Shown in pieces: positions 49,740 to 56,475 of a stretch of DNA of 56,475 bases (position 1 is the first letter of the stretch; each line of letters opens with the position of its first letter). Where the stretch lies: positions 1 through 56,475 of the IMG/VR virus record IMGVR_UViG_3300041409_000280; one strand, given 5' to 3'. The notes below the pieces were generated by a model. It was not told the origin of the DNA and searched no databases. It saw only the letters and a program-made list of their open reading frames with translations. The position numbers and the translations under genes were made by a program. The DNA is from a virus.

Positions 49740-50622
49740 TTAAACTTTCTCCTTTCTTTCTATTTTGCACTCGCTTAAGCTCCTCAGCCATTGTCCCACA
49801 ATTAATCATATTTTCACGGTAGTACATAACTAACGATAATCTTATTGCATTTTTATCGTCCTTAACAATTGGTGTATTACCATGCCATTGGTGTACGTCA
49901 ACCATTAATAAATCCCCGTTACGTAAATCAAAACCTACTCCCCAACGAACGACAACAAAATAGCCTCCGGTAAATGTGCCTTTACGTAAAGCTACTAAAT
50001 TACCGAATCCTTCTTTAAAGTCCCCACTATCTTTATGCACGGCAGTTTGCCAATTCTGGTTAACTGTTACCGTTGTAAATGATGTATCAGGTATAACAAA
50101 ATCTTTAGATGTCTTATCAGCCTGTTTCCTTTGCCTGCTATATTGTTCAGGCATAAGAGACTTATACATATTATCGACTAACTTTATTATCGGATATGCT
50201 TTTTTAAACTTATCAAAATGATGTTTATTAAAAGCAGTTAGTCTACAATTTGGGAACCTCGGAGTACGATCAAAAAAGCCCGCAATGCCGGTAAGCACTT
50301 CACCTTTAAACCTTACCCTACTAGTTTTTGACGCTTTACCCTTCTTTGTAATTTCTGCCTCCTGCGAGGTTGCTGAAGTAACAGCCCTGTTACTGTTATC
50401 TCCTACTACTTTCTTAAGAGAAGTAAAGGCAGCCAGTTGAATATCAGCAGGTATAACATTCTTTCGATACTTAGCAATACATTGCTTTGTCTGTTTACAG
50501 TAAACATCAACGCTGTCTTTAAACATTATTTTTACATCTGAAAAAGATAACATTTTCCCTTCAAACAAATCACTTTGTTCCACGGACATTAAAGGTTCCA
50601 AATATACTTTCTTTACTTTCAT
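49732..50622 (-). CDS. TET/JBP-family 2-oxoglutarate/Fe(II) dioxygenase
   Basis: A 296-aa protein with the TET/JBP core in residues 180-270: FTTVTVNQNW, then HKD (H196, D198 as iron ligands), GGYFVVVRWGVGFDLRNGD, WHGNTPI (H247 as the distal iron ligand) and RLSLVMYY (R261 for 2-oxoglutarate). Expected to oxidise the methyl group of thymine or 5-methylcytosine in DNA. Residues 1-110 are an unfamiliar basic extension. No C5-cytosine methyltransferase was recognised in this genome, favouring thymine (JBP-like) or host-made 5mC as substrate. Confidence 0.85.
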   Translation of the reverse strand: MKVKKVYLEPLMSVEQSDLFEGKMLSFSDVKIMFKDSVDVYCKQTKQCIAKYRKNVIPADIQLAAFTSLKKVVGDNSNRAVTSATSQEAEITKKGKASKTSRVRFKGEVLTGIAGFFDRTPRFPNCRLTAFNKHHFDKFKKAYPIIKLVDNMYKSLMPEQYSRQRKQADKTSKDFVIPDTSFTTVTVNQNWQTAVHKDSGDFKEGFGNLVALRKGTFTGGYFVVVRWGVGFDLRNGDLLMVDVHQWHGNTPIVKDDKNAIRLSLVMYYRENMINCGTMAEELKRVQNRKKGESLNG

Positions 50623-50804
50623 ACCTTTTTTACTTTTTTATGTTTTGGCTGATTACATATGGCTTCTGGATTTTTACCTACACCTTTATTAGCTAGTAGG
50701 TACCTACACTCATCACAATTTATAGTTGTGTAGTAACCACAATCGGATTCCCCCCAATAATCAAAGTAGCCTTTACACTTCGCATGCCTTTTCTGCGTAC
50801 TCAT
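50619..50804 (-). CDS. small zinc-ribbon protein of the base-modification operon
   Basis: A 61-aa basic protein with cysteines at about positions 10, 22, 30, 33 and 50 (KCKGYF...DCGYYTTINCDECRY). It overlaps both flanking genes by 4 bp, so it is part of the same coupled operon. It may guide the enzymes to DNA; role inferred from context. Confidence 0.6.
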   Translation of the reverse strand: MSTQKRHAKCKGYFDYWGESDCGYYTTINCDECRYLLANKGVGKNPEAICNQPKHKKVKKV

Positions 50805-51478
50805 ACCTTCAATACTTTAATAGCCTTAAGCACTATATTAGTAGTACCTTCTACTTTATATTTCTTACCAAACTTCTCTTCCCATTTACGAAACTCCTCC
50901 TCCTGCTTCTCGCTAAAGAAAAGTTGTACCATTTTAATATCCGTTACCTCTTGTTGTCCTGCAATTGTTTTACCTTTCTTTTCACCAGGGTACTCTAGAT
51001 TTTGGCCCACTACTGCATTTTTGGACGCTTTACCCATACCGCTAAGTAACTCCATTGGTACTTCCCATCCCCAGGCTTTATAGAAATCGGCAGTAGTGCC
51101 CAGATCCTTTTTAATTCGTTCGGTGTCTACATCACCTGCAACTGCAAAATCAAACATTGCGGACATCTCCGTAAACTGTTTATCCGTCAATGGTACGTTA
51201 GGTATAGATACCCAAATTTCCTTCGTGCCTTTTTCTTTAGCGTCTTCTACTCTGCTATTACCATCAATTAATACATACTTACCCGTATGTTTACCATTTT
51301 TCATTTTCGGGTTTACTACTGCGTTACCAGCCAGGCCAAATTTCTTTAATGATAGTTGAAACCGCTGTTTACCTAAATCAGTTTTAATCTTATAGTTGTT
51401 AGGTGTAGGCTCTATATCAACTACCTTTACTTTTTTGGACGCCCATTCAATAGGTGCAATACTTTTTATTTTAGCCAT
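50801..51478 (-). CDS. ParB-like nuclease-fold protein of the base-modification operon
   Basis: A 225-aa protein. Residues 15-95 form a ParB/sulfiredoxin-like domain: KVVDIEPTPNNYK, QLSLKKFG, then YVLIDGNSRVEDAKEKG in place of the GERRxxAA box. The C-terminal region is helical and basic with KKYKVEGTTNIVLKAI. ParB-fold proteins are known in predicted TET/JBP base-modification cassettes, where they may bind NTP or DNA or process the modified base. It is the first gene of the coupled operon. Confidence 0.75.
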   Translation of the reverse strand: MAKIKSIAPIEWASKKVKVVDIEPTPNNYKIKTDLGKQRFQLSLKKFGLAGNAVVNPKMKNGKHTGKYVLIDGNSRVEDAKEKGTKEIWVSIPNVPLTDKQFTEMSAMFDFAVAGDVDTERIKKDLGTTADFYKAWGWEVPMELLSGMGKASKNAVVGQNLEYPGEKKGKTIAGQQEVTDIKMVQLFFSEKQEEEFRKWEEKFGKKYKVEGTTNIVLKAIKVLKV

Positions 51479-51535
51479 AGTTTTAATTTAATTTCAAAGG
51501 TATGGAAATTTTAATTACTTAACAAATTTATTTTA

Positions 51536-51736
51536 CTACTGCATAACATGGTACATAATATAATTGGATGCATCCAGGGGAGTTAGTCCATCTTTATAAA
51601 GTCTAAGATACTCATCCTGTTCTAAAGGGATTTCAATATGTTTAGGTATTGTTTTTCTAATTACTCTACCTAACTCACAACGCCATTGCCAGTACCTATG
51701 TCGGTCTCGCTGATTATCAAATTTTAGTTTTTTCAT
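51536..51736 (-). CDS. small basic hypothetical protein
   Basis: A 66-aa basic protein (FDNQRDRHRYWQWRCELGRV) that starts next to the palindrome at 51766-51899. It might bind that palindrome or regulate the modification operon, but no motif is recognised. Confidence 0.5.
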   Translation of the reverse strand: MKKLKFDNQRDRHRYWQWRCELGRVIRKTIPKHIEIPLEQDEYLRLYKDGLTPLDASNYIMYHVMQ

Positions 51737-51765
51737 GGAATTATAAAAAATTGGTCAAAATAGCT

Positions 51766-51899
51766 ACATTGTACATTGCCTTTTAGACATAATACCGGCG
51801 GCTATGTAAAAAATAATTTTTTATTTTACACAGCCTTAATTTTTTAAAAATATTTTTTACATAGAATCGCTATTATGTTTGAACCCCAATGTGCAATGT
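51766..51899. repeat. large imperfect palindrome, candidate origin or control element
   Basis: Arms 51766-51815 and 51851-51899 are complementary along about 50 bases: a perfect 14-bp core (CTATGTAAAAAATA with its complement), ACATAATA beside it, and an outer ACATTG(T/C)ACATTG pair with one mismatch. A 35-base AT-rich loop separates them. The region is non-coding and precedes the 51536-51736 gene. Confidence 0.7.
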
Positions 51900-52206
51900 T
51901 ACACAATCTAGTGGTAAAAGTCCTTTTGCAGCCTGTTTGGGCACTTTTCCATTTTTGTTTGAAGGGTAAAAACTCACAACGTATGGCATAAGCGTAAATG
52001 AACTTCGGAAGGACTTATCCCTATAGCTTTAGTAGGGTTTAAGATTTTCACAAAAAAAGAAATAAAAACAGGCAGTTGGGTCGGTTGAAAACATCGTTTC
52101 GAATAGTATCGTTTCGAATCATTATGTTTTGTATAACTCATATATGCAAACTGTTTTTAGGTACCTTATAATTGATCCTTTTAGTATGTGGGCTACACGC
52201 AGATAG
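51900..52206. promoter_or_regulatory. non-coding region with direct repeats, possible origin or promoter
   Basis: About 300 bp without a gene. Contains an exact 12-bp direct repeat ATCGTTTCGAAT at 52093-52104 and 52108-52119 (start-to-start 15 bp, each with TTCGAA), which resembles an operator or iteron pair. It also has an AAGTCCTT/AAGGACTT inverted pair (51918-51925 and 52009-52016) that could frame a small RNA. TTTCGAGTCGAAA in the 16-kb control region is similar. Confidence 0.5.
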
Positions 52207-52482
52207 CTACTCGCTTTTATTTTTAACGATATGTATAACCCCGTTACGCTGATATACTACTATGTTTGTAGCGTCGTGTATAACTACCGGTATCGATGTA
52301 CTGCCTAGTATAATACTATTACTGCCCATACTGATGGAGCCGCTAACTTTAATAGGTGGCCTGTTGCTCACTTCTACTGCATGTGCCTTTTTAGACGCTT
52401 TATTATTCCAGTGAATAGACTCTAGTACCGGTATTAACAATACTAACCCTATAAACGTAAGTACTTTGTAATTTTTATTCAT
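52207..52482 (-). CDS. membrane-anchored beta-rich small protein
   Basis: A 91-aa protein started at the ATG at 52482 (MNKNYKVLTFIGLVLLIPVL), whose stop-proximal overlap with the upstream gene supports this start. One N-terminal membrane helix is followed by a beta-rich periplasmic domain (PPIKVSGSISMGSNSII). Function unknown. Confidence 0.55.
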   Translation of the reverse strand: MNKNYKVLTFIGLVLLIPVLESIHWNNKASKKAHAVEVSNRPPIKVSGSISMGSNSIILGSTSIPVVIHDATNIVVYQRNGVIHIVKNKSE

Positions 52483-52699
52483 ATTGTTTTTTCCTTCTAT
52501 GTTTTTTAAATCTTTCATGTGATCTTTTTTCTCTGTAAGCTGTATTCTTTATAGAGTCCACAACTGCTGTGTCCCCTTGTATTAACCAATAACGAGGCGT
52601 GTAGTTATCGTGGCACCGTTTAGCGCGTTCTTTGTTATTAAAGGACACGGTAAGCGATACAACGATAACTATCTTTAGTACTTCAGTTATTAAGTTCAT
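52475..52699 (-). CDS. membrane-anchored basic small protein
   Basis: A 74-aa protein with an N-terminal membrane helix (LITEVLKIVIVVSLTV) and a basic tail (REKRSHERFKKHRRKKQYE). Its start overlaps the stop of the 25-aa microprotein (ATGA). Function unknown. Confidence 0.5.
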   Translation of the reverse strand: MNLITEVLKIVIVVSLTVSFNNKERAKRCHDNYTPRYWLIQGDTAVVDSIKNTAYREKRSHERFKKHRRKKQYE

Positions 52700-52773
52700 A
52701 CGCTGGCCAGGATTAAAACAATTGCAGCTATGAGAACTCCCAGGATCAGGGATAATTTTTGATTACTTGTCAT
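52696..52773 (-). CDS. single-TM microprotein
   Basis: A 25-aa ORF (MTSNQKLSLILGVLIAAIVL), essentially one membrane helix. It overlaps the next gene start as ATGA and lies 20 bp from the vWA gene. One of several such microproteins in this genome. Confidence 0.5.
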   Translation of the reverse strand: MTSNQKLSLILGVLIAAIVLILASV

Positions 52774-52793
52774 ACTAGTGGGGATTAAGTTTA

Positions 52794-53390
52794 CTACATA
52801 CAGATATCTAACTTTTTTAACTCTTTTGTTAAGTTCCTATAGTCAGTGGATACATAGCAGCCAGGGGACGCTATTTGCTTCATAAAGTTTTCGTCTACTT
52901 CGTCCGAGTCCACCATGATAGTAAATATTTTAATGTTCATTACCTTTAACAGATGTGTTGTCATAATAGTTGCCTCATCATTATCCGGCAATCCATCGGA
53001 TATTAGTATAACTATTCTACTATACCCTTCTCGTCCGTTATTTTCCAACTCTTCAAATGCAAACGAAAATCCTTCAGACATGTTAGTGGAGCCGTCCGGA
53101 TATGGAATATTATTTATCCTCTCACTTATATAGTTGTTATCTGCCGTTAAACTACATCTATTAGATGCGAAAGAAGAAAATGTAATTAGGCCAATCTTTA
53201 CGCCATCTTCGGATAGTTTAAAAGCACTGATGTATGATAGTAGTGCTTGTTTTATAAATATATGTTCTCTACCCACACTTTCGGATAAGTCCGCTAATAG
53301 TACTATATCCAACTTCAAACACCCATCATCCTTTTGCTTCCCGCTAGTTAATAGCAGAATTAGCATTGTTCCTATTAGTATACCTTTCAT
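52794..53390 (-). CDS. secreted von Willebrand factor A-domain protein
   Basis: A 198-aa protein with an N-terminal hydrophobic signal (KGILIGTMLILLLTSG) and a complete vWA domain. Metal-site (MIDAS) residues are DLSES (D34, S36, S38), T103 in DGSTNM and D133 in LISDGLPD. vWA proteins bind partners through a metal ion. As an exported phage product it may bind a host surface protein. Its role in infection is unknown. Confidence 0.75.
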   Translation of the reverse strand: MKGILIGTMLILLLTSGKQKDDGCLKLDIVLLADLSESVGREHIFIKQALLSYISAFKLSEDGVKIGLITFSSFASNRCSLTADNNYISERINNIPYPDGSTNMSEGFSFAFEELENNGREGYSRIVILISDGLPDNDEATIMTTHLLKVMNIKIFTIMVDSDEVDENFMKQIASPGCYVSTDYRNLTKELKKLDICM

Positions 53391-53413
53391 AGTAGTTTTT
53401 TAACGTTAGTAAG

Positions 53414-53707
53414 TTATCTTATTTTACTTTTTAACTTAATTAGGCCATCCATTATAGCGACATGTTGTTCAACAAGTTCTTTAAATGATATCCTTAGTTC
53501 TCTGTTTTCTCTATCGCTAATATCCCGTTCCTTTTTTGCAAGATCCATTTGATATTCATAGGTGCTTAATTGTATTTTCAGTATGTTATTTTCTTCCTGG
53601 GTATTTTTAGCATGCTCCTCCATACATTGTAAAATACTTTCCTCGTCCTCAGGTGAAAAGGAGTTAGGTAGAAACTTATCGTTAAATATTTGTTCTTTTG
53701 TAATCAT
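53414..53707 (-). CDS. coiled-coil small protein
   Basis: A 97-aa helical protein with a long heptad stretch (EEHAKNTQEENNILKIQLST, then KKERDISDRENRELRISFKE). Presumably a dimeric structural or regulatory protein. No family recognised. Confidence 0.5.
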   Translation of the reverse strand: MITKEQIFNDKFLPNSFSPEDEESILQCMEEHAKNTQEENNILKIQLSTYEYQMDLAKKERDISDRENRELRISFKELVEQHVAIMDGLIKLKSKIR

Positions 53708-53716
53708 ATAGTATTT

Positions 53717-53944
53717 TTATATTCCTGCTGCTTCTGTATATCCCATTGCTCCGGTATCTTTGGGCTTACTCTCAGCCTCTTTTGTATCTTTGAACTGAGA
53801 AGCGTAAAGCTCTGCTGCCTCATTAAGAAATTTCCAAAAGTCAGTAATGATGTGTTTGGTTAATTCATAGGAAGCAAAGGCTTCCCAGTTAAAGTAGCCA
53901 TATTTTTTAGCGACCTCATCATTACATTCCTGCAGTGTCTTCAT
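53717..53944 (-). CDS. small hypothetical protein
   Basis: A 75-aa protein with a compact helical start (QECNDEVAKKYGYFNWEAFAS) and a polar, lysine-rich tail. The start overlaps the upstream stop by 4 bp. Function unknown. Confidence 0.5.
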   Translation of the reverse strand: MKTLQECNDEVAKKYGYFNWEAFASYELTKHIITDFWKFLNEAAELYASQFKDTKEAESKPKDTGAMGYTEAAGI

Positions 53945-54129
53945 TTACTTTGCTGGTTATACTTATTACACCATTCGTCAAATGTTTCTTTCGACTGGGG
54001 ATTTTTCAAGTACCAAATCCTATTTTCAAGTCGTATGATCTCTTCGTTTAAGCAGTCCCTTTCTATGATCTTATCAGCCAGTTGAAGTTCAAAATACGTT
54101 ATCTTCTTATTATCTGTTTTCTCTTTCAT
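53941..54129 (-). CDS. small helical protein
   Basis: A 62-aa protein rich in charged helix (ELQLADKIIERDCLNEEIIR). It sits between genes with 4-bp overlaps, consistent with coupled translation. No recognised motif. Confidence 0.5.
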   Translation of the reverse strand: MKEKTDNKKITYFELQLADKIIERDCLNEEIIRLENRIWYLKNPQSKETFDEWCNKYNQQSK

Positions 54130-54132
54130 AGT

Positions 54133-54528
54133 CTAAAATGGTGTAACTGAAATATCAATGTAGTACTCTGGATCAGGTGTAAAGTGCAACGGTTCAGCAA
54201 TTTCCCCGTTTTCGTCATGCTTATAGCCACCACGATTTAAATCAATAATGTAGTTTAACCTACCGGCTTGTAGCGTTGATACATATGGGTTTTTCTGCCC
54301 TTCAATATTTTTTAGCATAACTTCCCCACCTAAATGTTCAGCTAATGATATTACCATTTCCAATTCAGGCTTTGGATCATCAACCCACGGAATAGCAATT
54401 AAATCTAAATCCCTGTTCATACTACCATGAAGCACAAGATTGTAACCGTATTCCAAAGCTATTTCTTTTAGCTGGATGAAGTAGTAAGCGTATAAGCTTG
54501 GTTTTGCGTGAATAGGTTTCTTTTTCAT
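54133..54528 (-). CDS. nucleotidyltransferase-like protein
   Basis: A 131-aa protein with the NTase-fold signature LVLHGSMNRDLDLIAIPW near residues 32-50 (HGS followed by the D-x-D metal pair). It resembles a known phage family of small minimal nucleotidyltransferases. Substrate unknown; it could modify a nucleotide, protein or RNA. Confidence 0.7.
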   Translation of the reverse strand: MKKKPIHAKPSLYAYYFIQLKEIALEYGYNLVLHGSMNRDLDLIAIPWVDDPKPELEMVISLAEHLGGEVMLKNIEGQKNPYVSTLQAGRLNYIIDLNRGGYKHDENGEIAEPLHFTPDPEYYIDISVTPF

Positions 54529-54538
54529 AGTTTATAGA

Positions 54539-54913
54539 TTAGAGTGTTTTATTTAAAGCTTCTTTACAAATTTCGTAAAAGTATTTGTCCCTAGCATTCA
54601 TTTGTGCTTTGCCCTCATATCCGTTAACAACTTTCTTCAAAGCCTCTACAGTTCTTTGATAATGGAACCTCTGTAATGAATGGATTCCCGCAATAACTGA
54701 CTCTGAATTATTGAAGCACTGTACTCCGCGTTCAAGTTCTGCTATACGTTTATCCTTCTCTTTATTTGATGCGCGGAGGGATTCAAGTTCTTTCAAAGCT
54801 TTTTGATATTCTACAAGAAAGTAAGCAACATTGCCAAGTATTGGCTTATTCCCGATGTAACCTACTTTCTCAGGCTCTTTCTCCTCCTGTTTAGGTTCTG
54901 AATTTGATTCCAT
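54539..54913 (-). CDS. helical hypothetical protein
   Basis: A 124-aa protein with an acidic disordered start (SNSEPKQEEKEPEKVGYIGN). A long helix follows (VEYQKALKELESLRASNKEK, KDKRIAELERG), then a folded tail. Function unknown. Confidence 0.5.
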   Translation of the reverse strand: MESNSEPKQEEKEPEKVGYIGNKPILGNVAYFLVEYQKALKELESLRASNKEKDKRIAELERGVQCFNNSESVIAGIHSLQRFHYQRTVEALKKVVNGYEGKAQMNARDKYFYEICKEALNKTL

Positions 54914-54921
54914 GATACTTT

Positions 54922-55704
54922 TTATTTACGTGTTATATTGAAATTTTTTAATAGCTCCTCAGCAGCGTTTTGCATGTTCATGGTCTGTGAATTTTCAACA
55001 TTACTTAAAAGTATAGAAAGAACGTCCAAAAATGTTGCCGACTCAGCATTTGATCCTCTTTTCAATATTTTATTATAGTATTGCGAGTTTATTTTATCTG
55101 TGAGGCTTATAATCTGTGTATCATTAGGTTCTGAACTACTCGAATTATTAGATACGTTCGCGGGAGGTTCTACGAGAATGGCGAATTTTTCAACAAAACA
55201 AACTGTATTGAATGACTGATTTGGTTTTTCTTGAAAATAAACACGAGAGCTAGATTGACCTACATCAACTTTTTCTACTGTATACAATCCACCTACTGTT
55301 AAATAATTTTTAATATGGTCTTTATCAGACCCATAACCATTCCTATCCGTAGCGTACACTTTAGTACCTTTCTTAGAATAGATATCCATTACCACATCAA
55401 CGATCTCTACCTCTCCATCGTATGGGTAGATGCCGGGAATTAATCTATACCCTATGCCCTCAAATAATTCTACAACATCTGCTGGAACTCCGGTTATTCT
55501 TCTTATCTCCTCTTCGGTGTTCTTTACAGGATAGCGTATAGCGGTTTTTAAGGCTTCAGTGTACTCAAACTTCATTTTATTTGAATCCCTTTCATACCAA
55601 ATATCGTAAGCTTGTTTAGCTTCATCAATTACTGGCTCTTTCGGTCTATCCGGCCAGTAAAATATTCCGTCCGTTGTTACTTCGATTGCTTGGAATGTTT
55701 TCAT
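54922..55704 (-). CDS. hypothetical protein, two-domain
   Basis: A 260-aa protein. Residues 1-105 are alpha/beta (IFYWPDRPKEPVIDEAKQAY), residues 105-175 beta-rich (KGTKVYATDRNGYGSDKDHI), and the C-terminus is serine/asparagine-rich then helical. No family recognised. It overlaps the next upstream gene by 4 bp. Confidence 0.5.
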   Translation of the reverse strand: MKTFQAIEVTTDGIFYWPDRPKEPVIDEAKQAYDIWYERDSNKMKFEYTEALKTAIRYPVKNTEEEIRRITGVPADVVELFEGIGYRLIPGIYPYDGEVEIVDVVMDIYSKKGTKVYATDRNGYGSDKDHIKNYLTVGGLYTVEKVDVGQSSSRVYFQEKPNQSFNTVCFVEKFAILVEPPANVSNNSSSSEPNDTQIISLTDKINSQYYNKILKRGSNAESATFLDVLSILLSNVENSQTMNMQNAAEELLKNFNITRK

Positions 55705-55919
55705 AGATTTAGTAGCTCTTTAATTTTGTTTTCCACATACTCAAGATGGGATTTATGCGCATTGGAATAACCGTTTCGCAAAGCATCTTGTGCTAGATCT
55801 TGTCGATACTGCACCAATGCTATTAAGTCAGCACATGTACCTAATGATAAGCGATACCCTGCTGCTACTTTTCTTAAATTCTCATATATGGGATCCACCG
55901 AACTTTTAGTATTTTCCAT
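55701..55919 (-). CDS. small helical protein
   Basis: A 72-aa protein, mostly helical (VDPIYENLRKVAAGYRLSLG, then LVQYRQDLAQDALRNGY). No recognised family. Coupled to the next gene by a 4-bp overlap. Confidence 0.5.
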   Translation of the reverse strand: MENTKSSVDPIYENLRKVAAGYRLSLGTCADLIALVQYRQDLAQDALRNGYSNAHKSHLEYVENKIKELLNL

Positions 55920-55921
55920 AA

Positions 55922-56104
55922 CTATATTATTTTAATTATATCTTTAGGATCTATTTGAAACACATTGCCTTTCTCGTCCTCTACTAAATAGTAGTCTGAT
56001 GCTACGCCATTGGTATGGTCATGTGATCTTATCTTATCCCATATATGTATTTTTATTTGAGATTTTCCATCAGAGCTTTTTATAATAACTTTTTTATCTT
56101 TCAT
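55922..56104 (-). CDS. small basic beta-rich protein
   Basis: A 60-aa protein (MKDKKVIIKSSDGKSQIKIH) with alternating strands and charged residues. Starts 4 bp after the corrected stop of the frameshifted gene at 56109. Function unknown. Confidence 0.5.
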   Translation of the reverse strand: MKDKKVIIKSSDGKSQIKIHIWDKIRSHDHTNGVASDYYLVEDEKGNVFQIDPKDIIKII

Positions 56105-56108
56105 ATAG

Positions 56109-56365
56109 TTAATACTTTTCTAGTACAACAATAGCTTTAGCTGTATTTTCGTCCTCTGATATTGCAACAGTCTTAACAATATACCCTTGAGATGTAATAC
56201 GTCAATCTTACTTTTAATTTCATTCTCTATTCCCATCATTGAGCGGAGGGCTAGTGTTACTGTTTTCTTTGGTGTAGCAGGTACTACATTACTTTGTTGA
56301 GGGCTTGTAGCTGCAATGACTATGCAACATAGTAGTATAGGAATTAGTATTAAGTTATTTTTCAT
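56109..56365 (-). pseudogene. small exported protein with an apparent frameshift
   Basis: The ATG at 56365 opens a secreted protein (MKNNLILIPILLCCIVIAAT). In that frame the C-terminus becomes atypical after KSKI and ends at 56120. A different frame from about 56189 onward reads RITSQGYIVKTVAISEDENT and ends at 56109, only 4 bp before the next start. A one-base shift near 56188-56195 would restore an 85-aa protein with a natural end. Either a sequencing error or a true mutation. Confidence 0.6.
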
Positions 56366-56475
56366 ACTAGTTCTTTTATTTTTGTCTGTAAATTGTTTTT
56401 CATTGCTTCCTTAATTATAGCTTTACGTGTGTATTTGCTATCACTGTAGTACGTCGCAAAGAATTCATAGGAGGC
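56362..56475 (-). CDS. C-terminal part of the end-crossing membrane protein
   Basis: Continues the gene that begins at 235 and leaves the window at position 1. Its final 14 residues (AMKNNLQTKIKELV) lie at 56405-56362, ending in a TGA that overlaps the next ATG. Bases 56406-56475 repeat 1-70. Not a separate gene. Confidence 0.8.
   Translation of the reverse strand, partial: ASYEFFATYYSDSKYTRKAIIKEAMKNNLQTKIKELV
56406..56475. repeat. terminal direct repeat (circular overlap), right copy
   Basis: Exact copy of 1-70. Removing one copy yields a circular map of about 56,405 bp with an uninterrupted gene across the join. Confidence 0.97.

Noticed and set aside
49732-50622. Generic 2OG-Fe(II) hydroxylase (AlkB or prolyl hydroxylase type) for this gene
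   Set aside because: The GGYFVVVRW, FDLRNGD and WHGNTPI spacing and the neighbouring TAGT and ParB genes fit TET/JBP better than AlkB or P4H.
1-56475. CRISPR arrays, insertion sequences, integrase or attachment sites
   Set aside because: No regularly spaced repeats, transposase, tyrosine or serine recombinase motifs or core sites were recognised.
1-56475. Alternative genetic code (stop codon reassignment, as in crAss-like phages)
   Set aside because: Genes end cleanly at TAA, TAG and TGA, and key proteins are full length with the standard code.

Overview
The window is one complete, circularly closed phage genome. The first 70 bases recur exactly as the last 70, giving about 56,405 unique bp. 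It encodes a full tailed-phage kit: terminase, HK97-type portal, protease and capsid, a tail tape measure, tail fibres and a lysis cassette. A long tape measure with no recognisable contractile sheath suggests a siphovirus. The host is very probably a Bacteroidetes/Flavobacteriia-like bacterium. Evidence: AT-rich DNA, a VirE-N type primase-helicase, Bacteroidetes-style secretion signals ending in 'YAQ/KAQ/NAQ', a SprB-type repeat in a tail protein, and a TTTG-N20-nAnnTTTG promoter. No integrase or lysogeny repressor was recognised, so a lytic life style is most likely.

Layout. Positions 1-15.5 kb (minus strand) hold early and replication genes: ThyX, VirE-N primase-helicase, family A DNA polymerase, DEDDh exonuclease, Pif1/RecD-like helicase, a histone-H1-like protein and many small ORFs. 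They are interspersed with two odd tRNA-like RNAs (1117-1223 and 12883-13016) and a multi-stem non-coding region ending in a strong terminator (12120-12533). A 640-bp divergent control region (15531-16170) precedes the only plus-strand operon (16171-19337). That operon carries an NGO0469-type replication protein, a PD-(D/E)XK exonuclease, a helical accessory protein, a zinc protein and an ERCC4 nuclease, and ends at a terminator where it meets the convergent late genes. From 19.3 to 48.5 kb (minus strand) lie the lysis genes, adhesins/tail fibres, tail, head and packaging genes. An exported 'moron' block sits between the large and small terminase genes.

The most unusual locus is 48.9-51.5 kb. 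It is a tight, overlapping operon of a ParB-fold protein, a zinc-ribbon protein, a TET/JBP 2-oxoglutarate dioxygenase and a GREB1/TAGT-like glycosyltransferase. This is a predicted DNA-base oxidation and glycosylation system. No C5-cytosine methyltransferase was recognised anywhere in the closed genome, so thymine (base-J-like) or host-methylated cytosine are the candidate substrates. Immediately upstream lies a 470-bp non-coding region with a roughly 50-bp-arm imperfect palindrome and a pair of direct repeats, a candidate origin or control element. The rest (52.2-56.4 kb) encodes small early-type proteins, a secreted von Willebrand A protein and a nucleotidyltransferase-like protein. The last gene but one appears frameshifted, and one gene crosses the artificial ends.
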